A stretch of DNA of 64,000 nt, from assembly GCF_050589705.1 (NCBI RefSeq), contig NZ_JBNGOT010000001.1, positions 310,001 through 374,000 of the forward strand, written 5' to 3'. A program made the translations under genes and the position numbers. The notes beneath the pieces are model-generated. The model was not told where the DNA came from and did no database searches. It worked only from the letters and a program-made list of their open reading frames with translations. This document shows positions 41,160-49,082 of this stretch, piece after piece. Origin of the DNA: Sunxiuqinia rutila. Lineage in GTDB: Bacteria; Bacteroidota; Bacteroidia; Bacteroidales; Prolixibacteraceae. The first letter of the stretch is position 1. Each line of letters opens with the position of its first letter.

Positions 41160-42476
41160 ATGACACAAGAAGAAAAATATACGCTGGCCAAGTGGGCCAT
41201 GCAACACGCCTTGGATAATGGTGCCGATGATGTCGGTATCATCATTTCAGAAAGTAAGAGCAGCAATGTCGATGTCCGGGAGCAAAAGATAGATACCCTG
41301 AAGGAAGCCATTCAAAGTAGTATGAGTGTGCGTTTGTTTGTCGACAACAAATATTCGGTGCACCGCACCAACCGCCTGGAGCAAAAGGAGCTGGCGCATT
41401 TTATTGAGCAGGCCATTGCCGGCACGAAGTATTTGTCGCCTGACCCGTTTCGCAGTTTGCCCGATCCGGCCTTGTATTACAAAGGTGAAGAGCGGGACTT
41501 AAGCACCGTTGATCCTTCGTATGATCAGCTTGACCCGAAAACCAAAGTCGATCTTGCTTTTCAGGTGGAGAAGGAGGTGTATCAAAAAGATGACCGGATT
41601 ATTTCGGTTACGGCAAGCTATTCGGATCATACCAGCAGCCGGTTGATGCTTACCAGTAATGGTTTTGAAGGAGAAACGTCCAACAGCAGTTTCAGCCTGT
41701 ACGCGTCTGTATCGGTTGACGGAGGAGATGCCCGCCCGAGCGAAGGCTGGAGCGAACGTGCCATCTTTTTTGACCAACTGAAAAAAACGGAAGTTGGAAC
41801 GACAGCCCTGGATCGTGCCTTGAAGAAAATCGGGCAGAAGAAAATTGCTTCGGGGAAATATGACATGCTCGTTGAAAATTTAAGTATACCGCGCCTGTTT
41901 TCGCCCTTAATTAGTGCGCTGAATGGTTACAGTATTCAGCAGAAAAACTCGTTTTTGATAGACAAGCTGGGCCAAAAAGTTGCGTCGCCAAAATTAACTT
42001 TGACTGATGATCCTTTCCTTCAGCGTGGATTGGGGTCGCATTTGTTTGATGGCGAAGGGCTGGCCGCGAAAAAGCGAATGGTCTTCAATCAAGGCGTTTT
42101 GGAAACCTATTTCATCGATACGTATTACGCCAAAAAGCTGGAGACTGAGCCGACCACCGGCGAAACATCGAACCTGATTTTTGAGCAGGGAGACAAGAAC
42201 CTGGAGGCGTTGATTAAAGGAATGAAAAAAGGCATTCTGGTTACCGGCTTTAATGGCGGAAACACCAATGGATCAACGGGCGATTTTTCCTATGGAATCG
42301 ATGGATTTCTGATTGAAAACGGTGAAATTGTTCAGCCGGTTTCCGAAATGAATATCAGTGGTAATATGAAGGATTTGTGGGTGAGTCTGGCGGAAGTCGG
42401 CAACGATCCCAATTTAAATTCATCCTGGCAAACGCCATCCATGGTGTTTGAGGGGGTCGACTTTAGCGGAAGCTAA
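41160..42476 (+). CDS. pmbA: TldE/PmbA-family protein
   Basis: I start it at the ATG at 41160 (MTQEEKYTLAKWAMQHALDNGADDVG); a TTG nine codons upstream is less likely. The 438-residue protein has the PmbA/TldD fold: SKSSNVDVREQKIDTLKEAIQSSMSVRLFVDNKYSVH in overlapping N-terminal parts and TGDFSYGIDGFLIENGEIVQPVSEMNISGN near the C terminus. It lacks the HExxxH motif, as TldE does, and forms the heterodimer with TldD. No signal peptide is visible, in contrast to its partner. Both genes are surely one operon. Confidence 0.92.
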   Translation: MTQEEKYTLAKWAMQHALDNGADDVGIIISESKSSNVDVREQKIDTLKEAIQSSMSVRLFVDNKYSVHRTNRLEQKELAHFIEQAIAGTKYLSPDPFRSLPDPALYYKGEERDLSTVDPSYDQLDPKTKVDLAFQVEKEVYQKDDRIISVTASYSDHTSSRLMLTSNGFEGETSNSSFSLYASVSVDGGDARPSEGWSERAIFFDQLKKTEVGTTALDRALKKIGQKKIASGKYDMLVENLSIPRLFSPLISALNGYSIQQKNSFLIDKLGQKVASPKLTLTDDPFLQRGLGSHLFDGEGLAAKKRMVFNQGVLETYFIDTYYAKKLETEPTTGETSNLIFEQGDKNLEALIKGMKKGILVTGFNGGNTNGSTGDFSYGIDGFLIENGEIVQPVSEMNISGNMKDLWVSLAEVGNDPNLNSSWQTPSMVFEGVDFSGS

Positions 42477-42563
42477 GTCTGGCCAAGGATATGGAATGAG
42501 TGAAATGCCTTCTTCGTTTAGCGGGGAAGGTATTCTTTTTTTATTTTTGAAGAAAAACAAATT

Positions 42564-42998
42564 GTGGCAAGACGAGAGAAAAAAGGGAAAAGTAAAAGTT
42601 CAGCAGGGTACAATCAGAAGGTTGGAGAGGACTTTCTGCAACAGAATGCGCAAAAGGAAGGCGTGGTAGAAACGGCTACCGGGCTGCAGTATAAAATTGT
42701 GGAAGAAGTGGAAGGTGAAAAGCCAGATGCTTACAGTATTGTGCTGATTCATCAGCGGGCCTTGCTGCTGAATGGAACCATTCTGGAAGATACTTACCGC
42801 CAGAATAAGCCGGACGAGGTGAAGCTTGCTGAGTTGATTGAGGGTTTGCAGGAAGGCCTCCAGTTGATGGGGAAAGGAAGTCGGTATAAGTTTTGGGTGC
42901 CTGCTGATTTGGCTTGGGGGCGCAAAGGAACCAGCAATAAAATTCCACCTTATGCGGTGCTTTCGTTTGACATTCGTTTGGTTGATATCCTTGCTTAG
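42564..42998 (+). CDS. FKBP-type peptidyl-prolyl cis-trans isomerase
   Basis: A 144-residue protein starting at a GTG (MARREKKGKSKSSAGYNQ). The N-terminal 40 residues are basic and flexible. The FKBP domain covers about 45-144: TGLQYKIVEEVEGEKP, LIEGLQEGLQLMGKGSRYKFWVPADLAWGRKGTSNKIPPYAVLSFDIRLVDI, in overlapping parts. This includes the family marks GL(Q)-(M)-G and (I)PP-(N/Y)-(A)-L-(F/S)-(F)-(D/E)-(V/I)-L. The first conserved strand is altered (VLIHQRALLLNGTILEDTYRQ), so catalytic strength is uncertain. No signal is seen, so it is cytoplasmic, possibly a folding helper. Confidence 0.85.
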   Translation: MARREKKGKSKSSAGYNQKVGEDFLQQNAQKEGVVETATGLQYKIVEEVEGEKPDAYSIVLIHQRALLLNGTILEDTYRQNKPDEVKLAELIEGLQEGLQLMGKGSRYKFWVPADLAWGRKGTSNKIPPYAVLSFDIRLVDILA

Positions 42999-43109
42999 TA
43001 GAAATAAATAGCATCCTTTTGCGTTTGGGATTCAAGTTCTGGCATTAATCTTGTTTAATCGGGAACTTATAGGAAGTTAGAATAAAATAAACAATAAAAA
43101 TTGAAGCGT

Positions 43110-43658
43110 ATGAAAACAATTACACGACTTTTAATGATCCTTACACTTGCTGTTTTTGCGGCCTGTGAAGGACCAGTAGGCCCTCCCGGACCTCCGGGAG
43201 AAGATGGACTGGACGGATTTGATGGAGAGAATGGCTATCTTTTTGAAATAGAGGGAACTTTTTCACCGACCAATGATTATACCTTGTATTTTGCTTTCCC
43301 GGAAGATTTTACGACTTACGATACGGATATCGTCATGGTTTACATTTTGTGGGACCAAGTGGAGTCGAGCACTGGCGAATGGCTGGATGTTTGGCGGGCT
43401 TTGCCTCAAACCGTTGTTGTGAACGAGGGCGTCATTCAGTATAATTTTGACTATACCGTGGGAGATGTTCAGATCTTCATTGAAGAAACGGTGGGTGAGC
43501 TTCTGCCGGAAGAAACCGATAATCAAGTATTCCGGATTGCGGTGCTGCCTGCCGATTTCTGGTCAACTAAATCAGTTGATATTAACAACCTGGATGCCGT
43601 GATGAAGACAATGAATGTAAGCGAGAAGACGGTGAAAAAAATGAGTATCACCAAATAG
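43110..43658 (+). CDS. Collagen-like repeat lipoprotein of unknown function
   Basis: I start it at the ATG at 43110, giving the lipoprotein signal MKTITRLLMILTLAVFAAC with lipid Cys 19; a TTG three codons upstream is less likely. Right after the Cys come about seven Gly-X-Y triplets (GPVGPPGPPGEDGLDGFDGENG). The remaining 140 residues are acidic and beta-rich with no motif I recognise. Short collagen-like necks of this kind are common just after the lipid anchor in Bacteroidota surface lipoproteins and probably act as a stalk or trimerisation segment. The 182-residue protein stands alone between an FKBP gene and a terminator. Confidence 0.75.
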   Translation: MKTITRLLMILTLAVFAACEGPVGPPGPPGEDGLDGFDGENGYLFEIEGTFSPTNDYTLYFAFPEDFTTYDTDIVMVYILWDQVESSTGEWLDVWRALPQTVVVNEGVIQYNFDYTVGDVQIFIEETVGELLPEETDNQVFRIAVLPADFWSTKSVDINNLDAVMKTMNVSEKTVKKMSITK

Positions 43659-43680
43659 CCAGGAACAACGGAATAAAAAA

Positions 43681-43718
43681 AAATGGCACGTCAATCAGTT
43701 GACGTGCCATTTTTTTAT
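43681..43718. terminator. Bidirectional terminator between the collagen-like and DUF2807 genes
   Basis: AAATGGCACGTCAA (43681-43694) pairs with TTGACGTGCCATTT (43699-43712) around a four-base loop, with A and T runs on both sides. It serves both converging genes. Confidence 0.94.
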
Positions 43719-43735
43719 TTTGAGCGATACTTCGC

Positions 43736-44440
43736 TTAATATTCTTTGACTGTTCCGGAGCCAGCAATTCCCTGGTCAACCAGCGGATTGCCCTGGTAGG
43801 TTACGTTTCCGGAGCCGGCAATGCGCACATGCAGGTTTTTTACGGCAAACACATCGGCGCTTCCCGAGCCAACTACTTTTACCTTCACATCGGTTGATTC
43901 AAAGTTAATGCCTTTGAAATTGCCCGATCCGGAAAGGTTGATCGACAGGTCATCAGAAACACCGTCGCCGGCAACTTTAATATTTCCGCTGCCTGAAACC
44001 GAGGCCTTAACCCGGTCAGCTTTCAGGTCGTCCAGTAAAATGTCGCCACTTCCGCTTACTGTAAGGTCAAGAATACGGCTTACAATGGGGCCATCATTGA
44101 TCAGGTCGCCTGAGCCGGAAAGTGATAAAGCATTTATTTCGGGGACGGTAATGTATACTTCAATTTTTCCCGGAGTGAATGATTTGAATACGTAGTTTTT
44201 GGCAGCAAAACGAATAATCAGTTCCCGGCCTTTTACTTCCGTGATGATTTCTTCCAGGGTTGATGACTTAGCCACCAGCTCGACCGATTGTTTTTCGCCT
44301 TGTTCAACATAGACCTGAGCCGGAATGCGAATGGAGATTTCAGAAAAGGAAGGAACTTCTCTGGTTTCTTCGTCCGCTTTGGCAGTCAGTCCGATAAATA
44401 AGCTAAAGATGGTAACTAAGGTTATCAATTTTGTTTTCAT
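43736..44440 (-). CDS. DUF2807 head-GIN-domain exported protein
   Basis: A 234-residue protein with a signal peptide (LITLVTIFSLFIGLTAKA). The mature part starts REVPSFSEISIRIPAQVYVEQG, the usual opening of DUF2807 (GIN) domains. It continues as a right-handed beta-helix with repeated GSGD/GSGN turns (LSGSGDLINDG, VSGSGDILLDD, VSGSGNIKVAG, LSGSGNFKG, GSGSADVFA, AGSGNVTY, AGSGTVKEY). The family is very common in Bacteroidota, is found at the envelope, and has no firmly known function; a ligand-binding or adhesin role has been suggested. It is single and ends at the bidirectional terminator. Confidence 0.9.
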   Translation of the reverse strand: MKTKLITLVTIFSLFIGLTAKADEETREVPSFSEISIRIPAQVYVEQGEKQSVELVAKSSTLEEIITEVKGRELIIRFAAKNYVFKSFTPGKIEVYITVPEINALSLSGSGDLINDGPIVSRILDLTVSGSGDILLDDLKADRVKASVSGSGNIKVAGDGVSDDLSINLSGSGNFKGINFESTDVKVKVVGSGSADVFAVKNLHVRIAGSGNVTYQGNPLVDQGIAGSGTVKEY

Positions 44441-44525
44441 AGCGTGTTATTTTAGTTTTCTATTGTTTGTTCACTTCGTAAAGACCGCTTAAAAAATGAA
44501 AGGTTGCATGAGCGGGCCTAAAAAA

Positions 44526-45059
44526 TTAATCGAGGTCCAGAATTCCATCGGGGCATTGGATAACGATTGTCCGTTCGTCCTCATTCAGTTGAACCAGTAA
44601 ATCTTCATTGAACGGAATCAGCACTTCTTTGCCGTGGTATTGAACTTGAAACAGCAGGTTGCCGCCAAAGTCTTCCACGCGCTCAATGGTACCGATCTCC
44701 CCAATTTTGGGGTCCGATAGGCGGAAGCCAATGAGGTGGTGAAGCGTAAATTCATCCTCCGAATGAATAAGATCTTCTTCTTTCAGGTAAACGGAAACTC
44801 CGTTCAGTTTGCGGGCCTGTTCTTCGTTCTCGATCCAGTCCAGCTGCACAATGGCCGACTCGGCCGAACGAAAGCGAAGACCTTCGTCCGAAATGAAATA
44901 AGGAACCAGCAGGCCGTCCAGTTCCAGAAAAAGGGTGGGTTCTTCTTCCAGACTTAAGTCATACTGCGGCTCAAAAATTAAGGAGAGTGCCCCTTTGATG
45001 CCATGCGGTTTCTGAAAATAGCCAATTTTTTGGCAGGTGTTTTTTTCAATCGTTTCCAT
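44526..45059 (-). CDS. rimM: Ribosome maturation factor RimM
   Basis: A 177-residue RimM that helps mature the 30S head by binding ribosomal protein S19. The N-terminal RimM domain starts QKIGYFQKPHGIKGALSLIF, the family's GKI-x(4)-HG-x-KGE-like opening. A PRC-barrel domain covers about 95-170 (FTLHHLIGFRLSDPKIGEIGTIERVEDFGGNLLFQV, EVLIPFNEDLLVQLNEDERTI, in overlapping parts) and it ends with the usual PDGILDLD. It is not beside rpsP or trmD here. The promoter-like element ends almost at its start codon. Confidence 0.93.
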   Translation of the reverse strand: METIEKNTCQKIGYFQKPHGIKGALSLIFEPQYDLSLEEEPTLFLELDGLLVPYFISDEGLRFRSAESAIVQLDWIENEEQARKLNGVSVYLKEEDLIHSEDEFTLHHLIGFRLSDPKIGEIGTIERVEDFGGNLLFQVQYHGKEVLIPFNEDLLVQLNEDERTIVIQCPDGILDLD

Positions 45060-45063
45060 GGCT

Positions 45064-45094
45064 CAAAAATAGGAAACAAGCTTGCTTGAAACAA
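45064..45094 (-). promoter_or_regulatory. rimM promoter, nearly leaderless
   Basis: On the minus strand TTG (complement of 45092-45094), a 20-base spacer and TATTTTTG (complement of 45064-45071) match the Bacteroidota consensus. The ATG starts at 45059, only four bases after the -7 box, so transcription would begin at or next to the start codon. Confidence 0.6.
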
Positions 45095-45194
45095 ATCAGA
45101 AATTCAAATTAAATCGACTAAGCCGTAGGTTTTTGTTCGGCCGGAAAATGAGACTGTTTCCTGACTTGGTTGCGAAATTAGATCGTCGGAAAAC

Positions 45195-45224
45195 TTGTTA
45201 GCGCCATTGCTTTGCCTATTTTTG
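45195..45224 (+). promoter_or_regulatory. Promoter of the DUF58 gene, nearly leaderless
   Basis: TTG (45195-45197), a 19-base spacer and TATTTTTG (45217-45224) match the consensus. The ATG is at 45231, six bases after the -7 box, so the mRNA leader would be only a few bases or none. Confidence 0.6.
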
Positions 45225-45230
45225 TAAACA

Positions 45231-46160
45231 ATGAACAAACTTTTTGACATCCAGCAGTTTCAGCAGTTCGACAATATGGAGCTGATTGCCCGTGAAGTGG
45301 TTGAAGGTTTTATTACCGGACTTCACCGCAGCCCTTTTCATGGGTTTTCGGTTGAGTTTGCCGAGCACCGGCAATACAATCAAGGGGAATCGACCAAGCA
45401 CATCGACTGGAAATTGTTTGCCCGGTCAGATCGTTTGTATGTTAAGCAGTATGAAGAAGAAACCAACCTGCGCTGCCAGCTGGTGATTGATACTTCCTCG
45501 TCCATGTTGTTTCCTTATGAAACGGGCAAGCATAAACTGTTCAATAAGCTGGCATTTTCAGCTTACAGCGCTGCTGCCCTGATGTACTTGATGCGGCGGC
45601 AACGCGATTCGGTTGGCTTAAGCTTGTTTTCCGATCATATTGAATATCATTCCGAATGCCGATTGTCCTCGGTGCATGCGGAGTTGCTGTATGGTAAGCT
45701 GGCCGGATTGTTAGCGAGGGGAAAGGATGATCTTCGCAAAACAACCAATGCGGTTGAGGCGCTTCATCAAATTGCCGAGCAGGTGCATAAGCGATCGCTG
45801 ATTTTGATTTTTAGCGATATGATGGATGACAGCGAAGACGAGGAGCTTTTCTCGGCCTTGCAGCATTTGCGGTACAACAAGCATGAAGTCATTCTTTTTC
45901 ATGTAACCGACCATAAGCAGGAGAAGCAGTTCGAATTTCAGAACCGCCCCTACCGCTTTGTTGACCTGGAAAGTGGTCAGCAGTTGAAATTTTCGCCCCA
46001 CGAACTAAAAGAAAATTACCTGAAAGCGATTGCTCAGCGGTTTGAGCAGCTGCGGGTGAAGTGCGGCCAGTACCATATCGACCTGGTTGAAGCCGACATC
46101 AATGAAGAATTCAGCCAGGTTTTGCACCAGTTTTTGCGCAAGCGAAAAAAGCTTTACTGA
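45231..46160 (+). CDS. DUF58-domain protein
   Basis: A 309-residue DUF58 protein without membrane segments. The family core is GFSVEFAEHRQYNQGESTKHIDWKLFARSDRLYVKQYEEE, seen here in overlapping parts at about 40-80. It is followed by a von Willebrand A-like region (LVIDTSSSMLFPYETGKHKLF, with the DxSxS metal site). Such proteins are normally found with MoxR AAA+ ATPases and membrane VWA proteins (the Bat system) and may act in envelope stress or complex assembly. No MoxR gene is beside it in this window. Its stop codon overlaps by seven bases the 3' end of the convergent gene on the minus strand. Confidence 0.9.
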   Translation: MNKLFDIQQFQQFDNMELIAREVVEGFITGLHRSPFHGFSVEFAEHRQYNQGESTKHIDWKLFARSDRLYVKQYEEETNLRCQLVIDTSSSMLFPYETGKHKLFNKLAFSAYSAAALMYLMRRQRDSVGLSLFSDHIEYHSECRLSSVHAELLYGKLAGLLARGKDDLRKTTNAVEALHQIAEQVHKRSLILIFSDMMDDSEDEELFSALQHLRYNKHEVILFHVTDHKQEKQFEFQNRPYRFVDLESGQQLKFSPHELKENYLKAIAQRFEQLRVKCGQYHIDLVEADINEEFSQVLHQFLRKRKKLY

Positions 46161-47224
46161 TCGCTTTTGATTAAGGTGCAGCTGATGGGGTAGTGGTCCG
46201 AGTAGTTCACCCGGTCAACCTTGAAATTGTAACTTTGGTAATTGGGGCTATGCAGGATATAGTCAATTCGAAACGAGGGCAGTTTGCCCAGGTAGGTATT
46301 CCCAATGCCAACTCCCGAACCAACAAAGGCGTCCTTTAGTCCCTGGGCCACCGTGGCGTAGGTGTAGGAAATGGGCGTGTCGTTAAAATCTCCACAAACA
46401 ATGACTTCATGCGGAGAGGCCGCAATGAGCTGGTGCAGGGTTTCGGCCTGCTCGGTGCGTTTGATGAAAGCTTTCTTTAGCTTCGATCCGGTGTACCGTA
46501 CTTTGCGGTAAGTTTCTTCCTGTTCTTTAAACGAAATGGAGTCCAGCGACTGGATTTCAGCATCCGTAAACCGATAGCTTTCCAGGTGGCAGTTGAACAG
46601 GCGAAGGGTGTCTGTTGGGGTCTTCAGGTCCGAAATCAGAATCATGTTAGCCGAGGCTTCAAAGTGCACTTCTTCCTTGTAAATAATGGGGAAGCTGGAA
46701 TAGTTAACCAGCGAGCCTGTTTTGCTGGTGTGCACATATTTCAGTTTTTTGGGATCGGGTAGCTTGCCTTTGGTTGGCCTTTTGGTAAAGCTGTTTTGGC
46801 CGGATGGGCGAAACTCCTGCAAACAAATTACGTCGGCCTTTTTACTTTGAAGGTGTGTTAATACGTTGGCGGCAACATCGCTTTTTTTGCTGCGCATATC
46901 ACCATAAAAATTCTTCACATTGTAACTGCAAACAACCAGGCCTTCTTCCGTGCTTTGCTTACCTGTTAGCTGAATGTAGTGCGACAGGTGGGTGTAGCCC
47001 ACGGCAATGGCCAGCAGGGATAAAATGGCAAAGCGGGTTTTGGTAAATAACCACAGCACAATGAAAAGCAGGTTCAGCAATAAAAAATAAGGGAAGGCCA
47101 AGCCAAAAAAGGCGGCAACCCACCAGCTGGCCGGACTGATTTTGACAGACAGGTAGCTCATTAAAAGTCCCAGGATGGCCAGTAGATTGAAAAACAGGAT
47201 GCTATTTCTGAGAAATTTTTTCAA
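46154..47224 (-). CDS. Membrane-anchored endonuclease/exonuclease/phosphatase-family protein
   Basis: A 356-residue protein. About residues 8-95 hold three hydrophobic segments (SILFFNLLAILGLLMSYL, WWVAAFFGLAFPYFLLLNLLFI and the IVLWLF/AILSLLAIAVGY part). The EEP domain follows: SYNVKNFYGD, CLQEFRP (metal Glu), NCHLESYRF, VCGDFNDTP, FRIDYILHSP and the C-terminal YSDHYPIS, so all catalytic residues are present. The catalytic domain is expected outside the cytoplasm or at the membrane face. It differs from the lipoprotein EEP of locus B in anchor and motif wording. The substrate is unknown; it is commonly annotated as an endonuclease/exonuclease/phosphatase protein in this phylum. Confidence 0.88.
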   Translation of the reverse strand: MKKFLRNSILFFNLLAILGLLMSYLSVKISPASWWVAAFFGLAFPYFLLLNLLFIVLWLFTKTRFAILSLLAIAVGYTHLSHYIQLTGKQSTEEGLVVCSYNVKNFYGDMRSKKSDVAANVLTHLQSKKADVICLQEFRPSGQNSFTKRPTKGKLPDPKKLKYVHTSKTGSLVNYSSFPIIYKEEVHFEASANMILISDLKTPTDTLRLFNCHLESYRFTDAEIQSLDSISFKEQEETYRKVRYTGSKLKKAFIKRTEQAETLHQLIAASPHEVIVCGDFNDTPISYTYATVAQGLKDAFVGSGVGIGNTYLGKLPSFRIDYILHSPNYQSYNFKVDRVNYSDHYPISCTLIKSDQ

Positions 47225-47306
47225 GGCGATGGTTCAAGTTTTATAAAACAGTTTAAACAAATATAAAGAAAAGCCAGCAAGCAAATCAAGCCCGTTTGGG
47301 AAGGAT

Positions 47307-48185
47307 TTATTGCTTGGTGTTTTTTAATATGATACTCCGGATTTGTTCCTGAGCAAGTTTGGTTTTTCCCAGACCGGCTTGTTCTGCCAGTGCGAGGTAG
47401 GGCAAGCTTTCCGGATTGATGCCAAGGCGTTGGGCAGCATAGCTTTCGGCTGATACGATATCGGTTGAAATAATCAGGCTTTTATAGTCCTTCAAGCCTG
47501 TTGGAGTTGCTACCCGGCAGGCGTCCATAATGTTTAGGCTCGGCTTTTTGTAGTGCAGAAAGTCAAGCAGTTGTTGCGGAGCCATAGATTGATTGCCGGA
47601 CTCTTGCCAGATTAAGCCCTCCAAGTTTCGGAATGCTCCAAAATATTGGTTGTCTGGCCTGATTTGTACGGCCGGCACATTGATGATCAGATCCACTTCC
47701 TGCAAAACCTCATGCAACTTGGGGTGTTGCATGGATTGGGCGTTGGGAATGTTTACGCTTTTGTACAAGAAGTCTTTGTTTCCGGGCAGAATTTTGGCAC
47801 CGGCATCTTTTACTGCTCGTTCAATGCCGCTGTTCTTGTAGCACTGGGTCCATTTATCCTCAGTTTGGTCAACCAGGAAAACGCCCCGTGAGCCTGCTTC
47901 GTAGCAACGTCTGACCAAGGTGGCCAGCAATTTGGGGTTGGTGTTTAACCCGCTTTCGGGCGACTGGTTCCATTGGAGGGTGGGTTTTACCAGTATTTTT
48001 TGTCCGGGCTGAATAAACCGGTCCAGGTCGCCAAGCGCTTCCAGTCCCAAGTCAAGCATCTCTGCCGGACTTCCGCCTCGTAAAATCACCATCTCGGGGT
48101 GGCTTGTGGCTGCATAAGCTTTTGGTAAAAGGCAAAAGCCGCCGGCTGCCAGAAGGCTATGTGTGATAAATTGTCTGCGTTTCAT
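47307..48185 (-). CDS. DUF362-like protein with Tat signal
   Basis: I choose the ATG at 48185, which begins a twin-arginine signal (MKRRQFITHSLLAAGGFCLLP); the longer frame would overlap prmC. The 292-residue protein reads VILRGGSPAEMLDLGLEALGDLDRFIQPGQKILVKPTLQWNQSP in overlapping parts, then VDLIINVPAVQIRPDNQYFGAFRNLEGLIWQ and SLNIMDACRVATPTGLKDYKSLIISTDIVSAESYAAQRLGI. This is the DUF362 pattern. The CxxC-type ferredoxin part that some members have is missing. The family is uncharacterised but often linked to exported redox proteins. It lies 10 bases after prmC in the same direction. Confidence 0.8.
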   Translation of the reverse strand: MKRRQFITHSLLAAGGFCLLPKAYAATSHPEMVILRGGSPAEMLDLGLEALGDLDRFIQPGQKILVKPTLQWNQSPESGLNTNPKLLATLVRRCYEAGSRGVFLVDQTEDKWTQCYKNSGIERAVKDAGAKILPGNKDFLYKSVNIPNAQSMQHPKLHEVLQEVDLIINVPAVQIRPDNQYFGAFRNLEGLIWQESGNQSMAPQQLLDFLHYKKPSLNIMDACRVATPTGLKDYKSLIISTDIVSAESYAAQRLGINPESLPYLALAEQAGLGKTKLAQEQIRSIILKNTKQ

Positions 48186-48195
48186 AAGAGGGATT

Positions 48196-49047
48196 TTATG
48201 GTCGGAGTCTTTCCGCATAAATCATGCGGTTCTTTCCGTTTATATCTTTTCTTAAGGTAACGTTTGAAAAACCGTTTTCTTTCAATAAAGCAACCGATTC
48301 TTCGCCAAAAGCTTCGTTGATTTCCCAGAATAGCTGGCCTCCATACCGAAGGTGTTTCAGGGCAAATGTGGTTAAAGCCTGGTAAAAGACCAGCGGGTCT
48401 TCATCGGGTACAAACAGGGCTTTTGCCGGTTCGTTGTTTAAAACCAGGTCGCTCATGACTGCTTTTTCCGAATCGGTAACATAAGGCGGATTGCTAACCA
48501 GGATGTCAATACCGGGGAAAGACTCGGGAAGCAGTGGGTTTAAAATGTTCAGGTGAAAAAAAGCCACTTCGGTTTTGTTCAGTCCTGCATTTTTGCGGGC
48601 AACATCCAGGGCCTCCTCCGAAATGTCGCAGCCCATTACCTCAGCTTCGGGCCAGTGCTTTTTCAGGCTGATGGGAATACAGCCACTGCCGGTTCCCATA
48701 TCAAGAATGCGGGGAGCCTGGGTTTGACGGGATTTCAAAATCCAGTCCACCAGCTCTTCTGTTTCGGGCCGGGGAATCAATACACTGGGGGTGACCTTGA
48801 ACGGAAGTCCGTAGAATTCGGTTTCACCTAAAATATACTGAATGGGCTCCTGCTTTTTTAGCCGGGCCACAATTTGGAGGATTTGCTGATTTTCCTCTTC
48901 CGTCAAAAGGACATCTTTTTTCAGCATCAGGTCGCTTAGCGTGTAGCGCCGGAGCTTTTCAAAGATGATGCGGATCAGACTTTCAATTTCACCTTCGTGA
49001 TAAAGCCCGGTTAATTCTTTTCGGATAAACTTGATGCTTGCCTGCAT
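48196..49047 (-). CDS. prmC: Peptide chain release factor N5-glutamine methyltransferase PrmC
   Basis: A 283-residue PrmC (HemK) that methylates the Gln of the GGQ motif in release factors such as PrfA, which is encoded at 55618. The N-terminal helical domain (about 1-85) is followed by a SAM-binding fold: PRILDMGTGSGCIPISL, EVMGCDISEEALDVARKNA and the active-site VSNPPYV (NPPY). IPRPETEELVDWIL is a family mark. A minus-strand TAACTTTG at 49064-49071 is the likely -7 box, almost touching the ribD box. Confidence 0.95.
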   Translation of the reverse strand: MQASIKFIRKELTGLYHEGEIESLIRIIFEKLRRYTLSDLMLKKDVLLTEEENQQILQIVARLKKQEPIQYILGETEFYGLPFKVTPSVLIPRPETEELVDWILKSRQTQAPRILDMGTGSGCIPISLKKHWPEAEVMGCDISEEALDVARKNAGLNKTEVAFFHLNILNPLLPESFPGIDILVSNPPYVTDSEKAVMSDLVLNNEPAKALFVPDEDPLVFYQALTTFALKHLRYGGQLFWEINEAFGEESVALLKENGFSNVTLRKDINGKNRMIYAERLRP

Positions 49048-49054
49048 TTATTTG

Positions 49055-49071
49055 TATTTTTGGCAAAGTTA
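49055..49071. promoter_or_regulatory. Back-to-back divergent -7 elements of ribD and prmC
   Basis: TATTTTTG on the plus strand (49055-49062) sits before the ribD start at 49083. TAACTTTG on the minus strand (49064-49071) sits before the prmC start at 49047. The boxes are separated by one base, so the two polymerase footprints must exclude each other. Confidence 0.5.
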
Positions 49072-49082
49072 AATTTTTTGGG

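Noticed and set aside
46154..46160. Seven-base overlap of the convergent DUF58 and membrane EEP genes
   Set aside because: Short tail-to-tail overlaps are common in compact genomes; no special meaning is needed.
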